From contig NZ_CALXEG010000006.1 of the NCBI RefSeq assembly GCF_944387275.1, positions 18,837 to 82,836 of the forward strand: a stretch of 64,000 bases of DNA, given 5' to 3'. The DNA comes from an uncultured Pseudoflavonifractor sp. (GTDB taxonomy: Bacteria > Bacillota > Clostridia > Oscillospirales > Oscillospiraceae). Below, in pieces: positions 17,706 through 25,454 of this stretch. The translations under genes and the position numbers were made by a program. The notes beneath the pieces are model-generated. The model had not been told where the DNA came from. It ran no database searches and was given only the letters and a program-made list of their open reading frames with translations. Numbering within the stretch: the first letter of the stretch is position 1; each line of letters opens with the position of its first letter.

Positions 17706-18775
17706 TTTACCGGCGTGCCGCGACCCGTACGGAGGCGACCGATGACACGCCCACCCGCCCGGAAGATCAGGCTGCGCACATAGTCCACGCCGATGCCCGC
17801 GATAAAGATGGCCAGACCGATGGCCAGGGCTCCGGCCAGGCACAGGGGCGTGGAGAGTTGGGCCAGAAATGCGGTCCGGCCCGCCAGCAGGTGGGACCAC
17901 ACAAGCGGGTGGGTGTGGAGCAGGTACACGCCGAAGGACAGGGGCGCGCAGAAGGACATCACCCGGGCTATGGGAGCGGGCAGGGCAGGCATACGGCACA
18001 GGGCCAGGAACAGGCACAGGGCGGCCAGAAGGATGAGGGGAGAGGTGTAGGACAGGAGGATCCCCCATTTAAAAAAGGCACCGGGCTGGGATACGCCGAA
18101 GGTCTTGCCCGCCAGGGCGAGCAGAGAGAATCCCGCATATCCGGCCAGCAGCAGCCAGGGCTGGGGCAGGCGGGCGGGGGGATGGAGCCGCAGGTATCCG
18201 CCCAGCAGGTAGAGCACCGCCAGCCAGGCCACGCTGTACCCGCCCCGGGTGGAGAAAATCTCCTCCGGGGAGATGAAATCGGCCAGGGAAAAGACAGCAA
18301 TCAGCGCCAGAACCAGCCGTTTGGCAGAAGCAGGGGACAGGGCGGTGAGGGCGCTGTCCAGGAAGGGCATCAGCAGGAAAAGGGCGAAATAGGCGCTGAA
18401 ATACCAGTAGGTGCCGTTGAGCACCGGAAAAAAGGGCGCGATCATGTCCCGGACACGGAGAGAGCCGGGGTCAAGCAGGCCGAACAGGACCGTGAGCGCG
18501 GCGGAGTAAAACGCCGCCTGGAGCCAGAGGGCGCCCAGCCGGGAGAGGGGGTGCCTCCGTCCCACGCCCAGGTAACCGCTGAGCAGGCCGTAGCAGTTCA
18601 CCGCGCAGGAGCACAGGGCCTCCAGGCTCCAGAGGGCCCACCAGCGGAGGGAGCCGGGCGGCAGGGCGGAGAGCAGGCCGCCCACGCCGGAGATGTGGAG
18701 CAGGACCACCATCAGCATGGACCCGTTGCGCAGGACGTCCGGGCCGGAGAGCCGGGCATTGGTGGATGGGGACAA
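17702..18775 (-). CDS. acyltransferase 3 family membrane protein
   Basis: 357 residues, about 10 membrane segments. The N-terminal LRNGSMLMVVLLHISGVGG holds the family's characteristic His in the first helix. Members O-acetylate peptidoglycan, exopolysaccharide or other surface glycans. It sits upstream of the MBOAT and SGNH genes on the same strand and has its own promoter. The substrate is not deducible. Confidence 0.88.
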   Translation of the reverse strand: MSPSTNARLSGPDVLRNGSMLMVVLLHISGVGGLLSALPPGSLRWWALWSLEALCSCAVNCYGLLSGYLGVGRRHPLSRLGALWLQAAFYSAALTVLFGLLDPGSLRVRDMIAPFFPVLNGTYWYFSAYFALFLLMPFLDSALTALSPASAKRLVLALIAVFSLADFISPEEIFSTRGGYSVAWLAVLYLLGGYLRLHPPARLPQPWLLLAGYAGFSLLALAGKTFGVSQPGAFFKWGILLSYTSPLILLAALCLFLALCRMPALPAPIARVMSFCAPLSFGVYLLHTHPLVWSHLLAGRTAFLAQLSTPLCLAGALAIGLAIFIAGIGVDYVRSLIFRAGGRVIGRLRTGRGTPVN

Positions 18776-18829
18776 GAATATCGCCTCCCTGACGTAGATC
18801 TGTCATGTTCTGCGGAGGTAGCTGCTCTC

Positions 18830-18858
18830 ATCATAGGGAGGGCGAGGGAGAATGTCAA
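18830..18858 (-). promoter_or_regulatory. sigma-A promoter of the acyltransferase-3 gene
   Basis: Minus strand consensus TTGACA (18853-18858), 17 bases, TATGAT (18830-18835), about 55 bases before the start. Confidence 0.72.
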
Positions 18859-18967
18859 GCCCCGGGCCATACAGCAAAGCTTTAACTTATTTTAATAAAA
18901 CACCTATGGAAGAAATAAGATTACTCTGCTATGCTTGGCGGTACCTGGGAGAAGGAGGATATTGTCC

Positions 18968-19507
18968 ATGGAATTGCTGCTCAACATACTGCGCGTCATT
19001 CTGGCCCTGCTGGCCGCGGCGGCGGTGGGGACGCTGATTTTCTTCAAGCTGACCGCCGGCCTCCGGGACAGCCGCCGCCGCTGGGCGGAAAAGCGGGTGG
19101 GGCAGGGGGAGCGGAAGGCCCTGCTCCTGTACCAGCCCTCCAACGCCAGGCGCAACGTGCCCCAGGCGGAGGCGCTGGCCGCCCGCCTGGCGGAGATGGG
19201 CTATGCCGTGACGGTGAACCACCCCTCGGAGGACCTGCCCTATGCGCCCGGAGACTACGACCTGCTGGTGTTCGGCACCCCCGTCTACCTGGGGGAGACC
19301 GCCCGGCCGCTGCGCCGGTATCTGGAGACCCACCCCTTCACTGGCAAGCGGGTGCTGCTGTATGTGGACGGCCTGGACCTGGAGCACGCCCCTGAGCTGG
19401 AGCCGCTGAAGGAGCTGGTGCCCCCGGGCAATGAGCTCCACGCCGTCAAGGTGGCGCCCCGGGACCGGGCGGGACTGCTGGCCTTTGCCGCGGAATACGG
19501 AGGCTGA
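18968..19507 (+). CDS. membrane-anchored flavodoxin-like protein
   Basis: 179 residues. An N-terminal hydrophobic helix (about 3-27) is followed by a flavodoxin-like alpha/beta domain: LLLYQPSNARRNVPQAEALA (phosphate-loop region), YDLLVFGTPVYLGETARPLR (near 95-115) and LLYVDGLDLEH. The phosphate-binding loop lacks the usual TGNT pattern, so FMN binding is uncertain. The start at 18968 is set by AAGGAGG nine bases upstream. It probably acts in membrane-associated redox or as a structural relative; no partner is nearby. Confidence 0.65.
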   Translation: MELLLNILRVILALLAAAAVGTLIFFKLTAGLRDSRRRWAEKRVGQGERKALLLYQPSNARRNVPQAEALAARLAEMGYAVTVNHPSEDLPYAPGDYDLLVFGTPVYLGETARPLRRYLETHPFTGKRVLLYVDGLDLEHAPELEPLKELVPPGNELHAVKVAPRDRAGLLAFAAEYGG

Positions 19508-19583
19508 GGGCGTGGTCATAGTGAGGGACAAACCTGCATATATATCTCACATCCTGAGAAACGACACGGGAGTGTGGATTGGT

Positions 19584-20231
19584 ATGCAGACAGACTGGAA
19601 CGAGAACCATGCCTTCCTGCGGGGCGAGGCGGTGGCGGCGCCTGTGGTCTCCCACGAGAACCGGGGCGTCACCTACTGGACCTTCCCCCTGCGGGTGGAG
19701 CGGCTGTCCGGCGCGGAGGACCGGCTCAACGTGGTGGTCTCCGCCGGGCAGCTGGAGCAGTGCCCGGTGACGCCGGGGACAGAGTTGGAGATCGAGGGGG
19801 AGGTCCGCTCCTTCAACAACAAGAGCGGCCGGGGCAGCCGGCTGGTCATCACCCTCTTTGCCCGCAGCCTGCGCCGGGCGGAGGGGGAGCACGCCAACGA
19901 CCTGTCCCTGGCCGGGGTGCTGTGCAAGCCGCCGGTGCTCCGCCGAACTCCGCTTGGCCGGGACATCTGCGACCTGATGCTGGCGGTGAACCGCCGGTAC
20001 GGCCGGGCGGACTACCTGCCCTGCATCGTGTGGGGTTCCCTGGCCCAGCGGTGCGCCTCCCTCAGCGTGGGGGACGGCGTACGGCTGGAGGGCCGGCTTC
20101 AGAGCCGGCAGTACATCAAGGTGGAGAACGGACAGAACCTGACCCGCACCGCCTTTGAGGTGTCGGTGATGAAGCTGGAGCCGGCGGGAGCGGCTATCCT
20201 GCCGGAGCAGACTCAACAGGCGTCCCTCTGA
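19584..20231 (+). CDS. single-stranded DNA-binding protein with two OB folds
   Basis: 215 residues starting at MQTDWNENH. Two SSB-like OB modules are visible: residues about 8-100 (NHAFLRGEAVAAPVVSHENR ... LEIEGEVRSFNNKSG) and about 112-205 (LSLAGVLCKPPVLRRTPLGR ... CIVWGSLAQRC ... VRLEGRLQSRQYIK). Both contain the SSB-type start G-x-(V/L)-x-x-(P/A)-P and a central strand. It lacks the acidic DDxxF-like SSB tail that recruits repair proteins, so it is probably not the replicative SSB. An upstream GTG (19572) is a possible alternative start. Confidence 0.72.
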   Translation: MQTDWNENHAFLRGEAVAAPVVSHENRGVTYWTFPLRVERLSGAEDRLNVVVSAGQLEQCPVTPGTELEIEGEVRSFNNKSGRGSRLVITLFARSLRRAEGEHANDLSLAGVLCKPPVLRRTPLGRDICDLMLAVNRRYGRADYLPCIVWGSLAQRCASLSVGDGVRLEGRLQSRQYIKVENGQNLTRTAFEVSVMKLEPAGAAILPEQTQQASL

Positions 20232-20241
20232 CCGCAGAACA

Positions 20242-20522
20242 GAGACGGTCTCCCCGCTGTGGGAGACCGTCTCAGCATGTCGAAAAATCTCTGTTCAAAC
20301 GCGATGGCCTGGATTGCGGCGGGGGAGTTCGAGGGGGCAGCCGCCCGCCTCGAATGGAATCGAATGCCCCGCAAGCCTTGCGATGCAAGGGTTGCGGCGA
20401 GCAGAGCGAGGACTTTTGTACCGCTGTACGGTACAAAAGTAACGGCATTTTTCAGGCTGTCGAAAAAGTTCTTGGACTTTTTCGACAGCCTGAGACGGTC
20501 TCCCCGCTGTGGGAGACCGTCT
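20242..20522 (+). repeat. duplicated terminator flanking about 220 bp of hairpin-rich sequence
   Basis: A 31-bp sequence forming a strong stem (GAGACGGTCTCCC...GGGAGACCGTCT) occurs exactly at 20242-20272 and again at 20492-20522. Between them are two further hairpins: CTTTTGTACCG with its complement (20413-20439), and AGGCTGTCGAAAAAG with its complement (20454-20491). The first copy serves as the SSB terminator. No gene is visible in the 356-bp gap 20232-20587. Confidence 0.9.
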
Positions 20523-20551
20523 TTGACAGAATCTGATTCTTACGCTATAAT
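20523..20551 (+). promoter_or_regulatory. full-consensus sigma-A promoter of the LTA-synthase-like gene
   Basis: TTGACA (20523-20528), exactly 17 bases, TATAAT (20546-20551). The -35 begins immediately after the second terminator copy. Confidence 0.85.
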
Positions 20552-20587
20552 AACATCTTACATCCTTTTGCGGGGGAAATCGTACAA

Positions 20588-22450
20588 ATGAACCAACTGC
20601 TGAGACGAGAGAGAACATATGGGGCGGGGACAGAGTCGGAAGCGCGCTGTGCCGTACTCCCGGACAGCCGCCGGTGGGCGGTGCTGCTGGCGGTGCTGCT
20701 GCTGACGCCCTTTACCGCGGTGTGGCTGATGCAGCTGGCCTACGGCGTGCCGCCGTGGGCCATGCCGCTACCTGCGGCAGCGGCCAATGCCCTCTGTATC
20801 GCCCTGCTCTACTGGCCGCTGTGCGGCCTGACCGGGCAGGTAAGGCGCTGCTGCTGCGGCATCCACATCGCGGCGGGCGCCTGGGGCGCGGCCAACTATT
20901 TTGTCAACCTCTTCCGGGGCACGCCCATCCTGCCCTGGGACTTCTCTGCCCTGGGTACCGCAGCCGACGTGGCGGGGAGCTACCGCTTTGTCCCCACCTG
21001 GCAGATGTGCCTGGCGGCTGCCCTGGCCGCGGCACTGGTGTGGGGACTGAGACGGAAGCAGGTGCGGAGCAAGCTGCGGCTGACGGGCTGGAAGGCCCGG
21101 CTGGGGGTGGCCTGCGCCGGGCTGGCCTGCCTGTTTTTCCTGCTTCCCACCAGTCGGCTGGGAGAGCTGGGGGTGGTCACCGACGTGTGGGACCCTGCCG
21201 GGTCCTACCGCGCCAGCGGCTGCCTGGCCACCTTCCTGCGCAACACCGAGTTCCTGGAGGTGGACAAGCCGGCGGACACCTCGCCGGAGGGCGTGGACCG
21301 GCTCATGTCCCAGGCGTCTGGCCCGACAGGAACGGCGGCCGTCCCGGAGCGGCCCAACGTGATCGCCATTATGAACGAGTCCTGGGCGGATTTTGAGTTC
21401 TTCGGCAATCTGGACCTGAGCGAGAGCGTGGTGGACTATGTCAGCACTCTGGACAACGGGGTATTCGGCCACGCCTATACCTCCGTGTTTGGCGCGGGCA
21501 CCAGCGCCAGCGAGTTTGAATTTCTCACCGGCAACTCCATGGCCTTTCTCCCCTCCGGCAGCATCCCCTATCAGCAGTATGTGCTGGAGCCCACCTATTC
21601 CCTGGCATCCCTGCTCAAGGAGCAGGGGTACAGCACCCTGGCCTTTCACCCGGGCACCCGCACCTCCTGGCAGCGGGACCGGGCCTATCCCCTGCTGGGC
21701 TTTGACAGCTTCAAATGCGGCGACGATATGGCCGTGCCCCAGACTATGGAGCACGGCTATGTGAGCGACCAGTCGGACTTCGAGCAGGTCATATGGGAGC
21801 TGGAGCACAAGGAGGCGGACAAACCCCTGTTCCTTTTCAACGTCACCATTCAGAACCACGGCAGCTACACCGTGGAGGACTACCCGGCGGAGGTGACGGT
21901 GGCCGACGAGCCGGGGAAGTACCCCATGGCGGAGCAGTACCTCACCCTGGCCAACAAGAGCGACCAGGCCTTCCGCACGCTGATCGAGTACCTCTCCCAG
22001 CTGGACGAGCCCACCATTTTAGTCATGTTCGGCGACCATCAGCCCTCGGTGGAGCAGGAATTCCTGGACAAGGCCTACGGCGTCACCCAGGGGGAGATGA
22101 CCATGGAGCAGTACATGGGCAAATACCAGGTGCCCTTTGTGGTTTGGGCCAACTATCCCCTTCCGGAGGAGGTGCCCCAGGTGACCAGTCTGAACTTTCT
22201 GGCCCTGTACGTGCTGCGCTGCGCCGGGCTGGAGGGCACGGCCTGGGACAATTTCCTCTGGGACGTGCAGGAGCAGCTGCCTGCCATGACCTTTGTGGGG
22301 TACACGGACACCAGCGGCCACGCGTACAGCCACCTGGAGCAGAATGAGTATACCGGCCTGATCGAGCAGTACCGGCAGGTGCAGTACAACAACCTCTTCG
22401 GCGGCCGGGACCGGCGGGAGCAGTATTTTTCCCTGAGAGCGGGGCAATAA
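20588..22450 (+). CDS. LTA synthase family sulfatase (membrane phosphoglycerol transferase-like)
   Basis: 620 residues: about five N-terminal membrane helices (roughly 28-200), then an extracytoplasmic alkaline-phosphatase/sulfatase-fold domain. Metal and catalytic positions typical of LtaS-like enzymes are visible: Glu in VIAIMNESWADFEFFG (near 260), the catalytic Thr in GAGTSASEFEFLTGNS (near 305), and Asp-His in MFGDHQPSVE (near 481). The family transfers glycerol phosphate or similar groups onto surface glycolipids or glycans. It is a single-gene unit with an ideal promoter and a weak ribosome binding site (GCGGGGGAA). Confidence 0.88.
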   Translation: MNQLLRRERTYGAGTESEARCAVLPDSRRWAVLLAVLLLTPFTAVWLMQLAYGVPPWAMPLPAAAANALCIALLYWPLCGLTGQVRRCCCGIHIAAGAWGAANYFVNLFRGTPILPWDFSALGTAADVAGSYRFVPTWQMCLAAALAAALVWGLRRKQVRSKLRLTGWKARLGVACAGLACLFFLLPTSRLGELGVVTDVWDPAGSYRASGCLATFLRNTEFLEVDKPADTSPEGVDRLMSQASGPTGTAAVPERPNVIAIMNESWADFEFFGNLDLSESVVDYVSTLDNGVFGHAYTSVFGAGTSASEFEFLTGNSMAFLPSGSIPYQQYVLEPTYSLASLLKEQGYSTLAFHPGTRTSWQRDRAYPLLGFDSFKCGDDMAVPQTMEHGYVSDQSDFEQVIWELEHKEADKPLFLFNVTIQNHGSYTVEDYPAEVTVADEPGKYPMAEQYLTLANKSDQAFRTLIEYLSQLDEPTILVMFGDHQPSVEQEFLDKAYGVTQGEMTMEQYMGKYQVPFVVWANYPLPEEVPQVTSLNFLALYVLRCAGLEGTAWDNFLWDVQEQLPAMTFVGYTDTSGHAYSHLEQNEYTGLIEQYRQVQYNNLFGGRDRREQYFSLRAGQ

Positions 22451-22600
22451 ACAGGGGAGCGCGCCGCGCATTTTAAAATGAAACAGGGCGTGTGCTGCAA
22501 AAATTTGGCGCAAGCGGGGGCGAATATAAAAATCTCACGGGGCAAAGCTATGTTCGGATTCTCAATCCAACAAACTTAAACACAAGGAGATGCACAAGCT

Positions 22601-22795
22601 ATGACCAGTTCCAACAAGGCTGTTGTCCCCAGCGCCCGTGAGGCTCTCGACAAGTTCAAGATGGAGGCCGCCTCCGAGGTGGGCGTCAACCTGAAGCAGG
22701 GCTACAACGGTGACCTGACCTCCCGTGAGGCCGGCTCCGTGGGCGGCCAGATGGTCAAGAAGATGATCCAGGCCTACGAGAACGGCATGCAGTAA
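22601..22795 (+). CDS. alpha/beta-type small acid-soluble spore protein
   Basis: 64 residues. It coats and protects spore DNA. The family pattern is clear: AREALDKFKMEAASEVGV (GPR protease region) and the DNA-binding GYNGDLTSREAGSVGGQMVK. AAGGAG precedes the ATG. A late-sporulation sigma-G promoter is expected; GAATATA at 22522 with CAAAGCTA near 22543 is a possible but weak match. A very strong terminator follows. Confidence 0.95.
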   Translation: MTSSNKAVVPSAREALDKFKMEAASEVGVNLKQGYNGDLTSREAGSVGGQMVKKMIQAYENGMQ

Positions 22796-22837
22796 CCCCT
22801 GGGCCATCCGGACCGGAAGACCCCGGACGGTGCTCTG

Positions 22838-22882
22838 AAAAAGGCGAGGCGCGCGGTGTATGCCGCGCGCCTCGCCTTTTTT
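22838..22882 (+). terminator. intrinsic terminator after the SASP gene
   Basis: A long perfect stem, AAAAAGGCGAGGCGCGCGG with its complement, and T6. Its core is shared with the terminator at 30139. Confidence 0.92.
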
Positions 22883-22983
22883 CCAGCCGGCCGTTTCCAG
22901 GACGGCGTGGGGCGGAAATGGCGGGATTTCGCGGACAAAAACATAAAAAACATGCCACTTTTTGGCGAAAATAACAAAAAACG

Positions 22984-23012
22984 TTGACGAAGTTGGGCGA
23001 TTAGTATATTAT
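22984..23012 (+). promoter_or_regulatory. sigma-A promoter of the LytTR regulator operon
   Basis: TTGACG (22984-22989), 17 bases, TATTAT (23007-23012), about 80 bases before the GTG start. Confidence 0.7.
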
Positions 23013-23090
23013 AATATCAATTGTAAACTGATTTTGAGGCCGCCTTCCTGGAGACGGGCTCTCCGACACAAGGCATATGGGGGGATCCCT

Positions 23091-23852
23091 GTGGTAAGGA
23101 TTGGGATCGTGGATGACGAAAAAGAGGCCAGAGAGCAGCTGCGGGCCGCGATCAGACGGTTTGAAGAAGAGTACCAGGTGGAGTTCGAGATACAGGAGTT
23201 TGACAGCGCGCAGGCCTACCTGGCCGACCCGAACAACGACTGCGACATCCTATACATGGACATCGACATGCCCAAAATGACAGGGATGGAGCTGGCCGAG
23301 CGGATCCGGGAGACGAACGGAGAGATCATCCTGATCTTCTGCACCAATCTGGAGCAGTTCGCCCTGAACGGGTACAGCGTCTCCGCCCTGGGCTTTCTGG
23401 TAAAGCCGGTGCAGTGGTACCCCCTCCGGCTGTACCTGGAACGGGCGCTGAAGGTGATAGAGAAGCGGACCCGGCGGGCACAGCAGCCGGAGATGAGGCG
23501 GATCGTGATCAAGGACGGGACAGTCTCGAAGGTGGTGGACGCGGCGTCCATCCGGTATGTGGAGGTCCAGCAGCACTATCTTTTTTACCACATGCAGGGC
23601 GATTCGGCCGGCCGGGACACCGTGGTCAAGACCCGCGGGACCATGCAGGAGGCCACCGATCTGCTGGTGCCCCGGGGATTTGTGCGCTGCAGCTCCAGCT
23701 TTCTGGTCAATCTGGAGCATATCACGGCGGTGAGCCGCATGAACGTCTACCTGGGGGAGGAGGCCCTGCCCTTGGGGAGGACGTACAAGGACGCATTCAC
23801 CAGGGAATTTTCCCGTTTTCTGGCGAAAAAGGGATGGGGTGATCCGTGTTGA
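23091..23852 (+). CDS. LytTR-family response regulator
   Basis: 253 residues from a GTG start (GGGGGG six bases upstream). The receiver domain (1-125) has acidic residues in IGIVDDEKEA and the phosphoacceptor Asp in LYMDIDMPKMTG. The C-terminal LytTR DNA-binding domain (about 140-250) contains IRYVEVQQHYLFYHM and RCSSSFLVNLEHI. It pairs with the overlapping GHKL kinase. LytTR systems usually control virulence, competence, bacteriocins or cell-wall genes; the target here is unknown. No autoinducer peptide gene is seen nearby. Confidence 0.92.
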   Translation: MVRIGIVDDEKEAREQLRAAIRRFEEEYQVEFEIQEFDSAQAYLADPNNDCDILYMDIDMPKMTGMELAERIRETNGEIILIFCTNLEQFALNGYSVSALGFLVKPVQWYPLRLYLERALKVIEKRTRRAQQPEMRRIVIKDGTVSKVVDAASIRYVEVQQHYLFYHMQGDSAGRDTVVKTRGTMQEATDLLVPRGFVRCSSSFLVNLEHITAVSRMNVYLGEEALPLGRTYKDAFTREFSRFLAKKGWGDPC

Positions 23853-25168
23853 TCCTGGACTTTCTCCTCCGCTGGCAGATCGAGATAGGAATGCTGGGCG
23901 CGACCTGCCTGTTTGTGCCGTGGAACCGGCGCAGGCCCCATTTCCTCTTCCGCGCCGTACTGGGGGTGGGCCTCCTGTTCGCGGTCGCCTACCTGGAGTC
24001 CGCCCTCATGAAGGACGGGTGGAGGAGCGCCTTGCCCACCTATGTCATCTCCCTGCTGCTGGATACAGCTCTCCTGGTCCTTCTGATCTGGCGGAGCTTT
24101 GACTGCAGCCCCGTCCACGCCATGTTCTCCGCCACCTGCGCCTACGCGGTGCAGCACATGACCAGCAAGCTGGCCTACATGGACGTGATGAGCCTGCTGC
24201 ACCGCGGCCCCATCCAGAAGTGGTATCCCCTGCTGCTGCTGCTGCTGGCCAACGTCCTGGTGTGCGTGCCCATCTTTTTGGGCTTTACCCGCCGCTTTTT
24301 CAAAGAGGGACAGCTCATGTTCGACCGGCGCAAGACAGTGATCTACTCCGGACTGTTCCTCTTTGTGGCGGTCTACCTCAGCTCTTTGCTGGAGCAGAAT
24401 CTGGACACATCGGCCCCCACCTATCTCACCAGCTATCTGGCCCTCAACGCCTTCTGCGTGCTCTTCGCTGTGGCCGTGCTGTCCATGGAGTTCTCCAATT
24501 GCAGCATGAAGCGGCTGGAGAGTGAGAACCTGATCCTGGAGCAGATGCTGGAGAACGACAGGCAGCAGTACGAGCTGGCCAAACAGGAGATGGAGAAGAT
24601 CAATATCCGCTACCACGACCTCAAGCAGCAGTATTCCCGGGCCCCGGATGAGGAGCGGGCCAAGCTGGAGCAGGAGATGGAGGCCATCCGGCTGCGCTAC
24701 TACACAGGGAACAAGGCTCTGGACATCGTCCTCACCCAGAAATCCGGCCTGTGCGAGCAGGCGGGCATCCAGTTGGTGTGCTCGGTGGACGGCAGCTGCC
24801 TGTCCGGCATGACCCACTACCACATCTACTCCATGCTGGGCAACGCCATCGACAACGCCATGGAGTGCCTGGCCAAGGTGGAGGACAAGGAGAAGAAGGT
24901 GATCAACCTGTCCATCTGCCGCCGGGCGGATATGGCGGTCATCTGTGTGGAGAATTATACGCCCGTTCCGCCGGTGGTGCGGGACGGTGCTCTGGTCACC
25001 ACCAAGCAGGATGCGGCCTCCCACGGATACGGCACAAAGAGCATAAAAAGTATCGCCGAGCTGTACGGCGGGACCGCCGATTATTTCGTGGAAGAAGAAA
25101 TTTTTTATTTGCTGATTACGATTCCGTGCGCGGGAACGGTTGCCCGAACCGACCGCGCAGCGTGCTGA
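23846..25168 (+). CDS. GHKL-domain sensor histidine kinase (AgrC-like)
   Basis: 440 residues from a GTG start that overlaps the regulator gene by 7 bases. About six membrane segments lie in residues 10-210. A coiled linker (225-275) follows, with the phospho-accepting His in NIRYHDLKQQY, then an HATPase_c_5 domain with NAIDNAMECL (N box) and GYGTKSIKSIAELYGG (G box). It phosphorylates the upstream LytTR regulator. The signal is unknown: there is no AgrB/AgrD-like pair next to it. A terminator follows the gene. Confidence 0.9.
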   Translation: MLILDFLLRWQIEIGMLGATCLFVPWNRRRPHFLFRAVLGVGLLFAVAYLESALMKDGWRSALPTYVISLLLDTALLVLLIWRSFDCSPVHAMFSATCAYAVQHMTSKLAYMDVMSLLHRGPIQKWYPLLLLLLANVLVCVPIFLGFTRRFFKEGQLMFDRRKTVIYSGLFLFVAVYLSSLLEQNLDTSAPTYLTSYLALNAFCVLFAVAVLSMEFSNCSMKRLESENLILEQMLENDRQQYELAKQEMEKINIRYHDLKQQYSRAPDEERAKLEQEMEAIRLRYYTGNKALDIVLTQKSGLCEQAGIQLVCSVDGSCLSGMTHYHIYSMLGNAIDNAMECLAKVEDKEKKVINLSICRRADMAVICVENYTPVPPVVRDGALVTTKQDAASHGYGTKSIKSIAELYGGTADYFVEEEIFYLLITIPCAGTVARTDRAAC

Positions 25169-25187
25169 ATCGGAGCCAGGAGACGAG

Positions 25188-25221
25188 TATCCCCCCCATG
25201 GATATGGGGGGATATTTTTTT
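25188..25221 (+). terminator. intrinsic terminator after the kinase gene
   Basis: TATCCCCCC / GGGGGGATA stem with T7 after it. Confidence 0.85.
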
Positions 25222-25268
25222 CACCTCTGCTGATTGCGACGCATTTTTTGACAATGGTGCCAGAGCGA

Positions 25269-25297
25269 TTGACGCTCCGGGAGAATCTCAATATCAT
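25269..25297 (+). promoter_or_regulatory. sigma-A promoter of the GH3 gene
   Basis: TTGACG (25269-25274), 17 bases, TATCAT (25292-25297). It predicts a leader of about 150 nt. Confidence 0.65.
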
Positions 25298-25318
25298 GGT
25301 CGTATCAAGGCAAAGAGA

Positions 25319-25330
25319 GGAAACGTTTCC
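25319..25330. promoter_or_regulatory. LacI-family-like operator
   Basis: A 12-bp perfect palindrome, GGAAACGTTTCC, with the AAACGTTT core typical of LacI/CcpA-type repressors. It lies about 15 bases after the predicted start of transcription of a glycosidase gene. No LacI-family gene is in the window. Confidence 0.55.
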
Positions 25331-25367
25331 GACCCGGCCGCACCCCGCAAGAGGCGCGGCCACCCCG

Positions 25368-25423
25368 GGCCGGAACCCTCCGAAAACGGGCGGTGCACAG
25401 CCCGCTTTCAGAGGGGTTCGGCC
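25368..25423 (+). promoter_or_regulatory. large leader stem-loop before the GH3 gene
   Basis: GGCCGGAACCCTC (25368-25380) can pair with GAGGGGTTCGGCC (25411-25423) around an inner CGGGC/GCCCG helix. It ends about 15 bases before the AGGAGG site. It could be a stability or translation element; it has no T-tract. Confidence 0.4.
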
Positions 25424-25454
25424 ATGTTCCAAACGTGTTAAGGAGGTCAAATTG

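Noticed and set aside
15210..17783. A plus-strand open frame of 857 codons opposite the acylation genes
   Set aside because: Composition is Gln/Gly/Glu/Val-rich with no domains. The minus-strand MBOAT and SGNH genes carry clear catalytic motifs and a promoter.
22522..22550. Sigma-G promoter for the SASP gene
   Set aside because: GAATATA fits a -35, but CAAAGCTA is a poor -10 match. Mentioned in the gene entry only.
25245..25250. A TTGACA upstream of the GH3 gene as the -35
   Set aside because: No -10-like hexamer lies 16-18 bases downstream; the TTGACG/TATCAT pair just after it fits properly.
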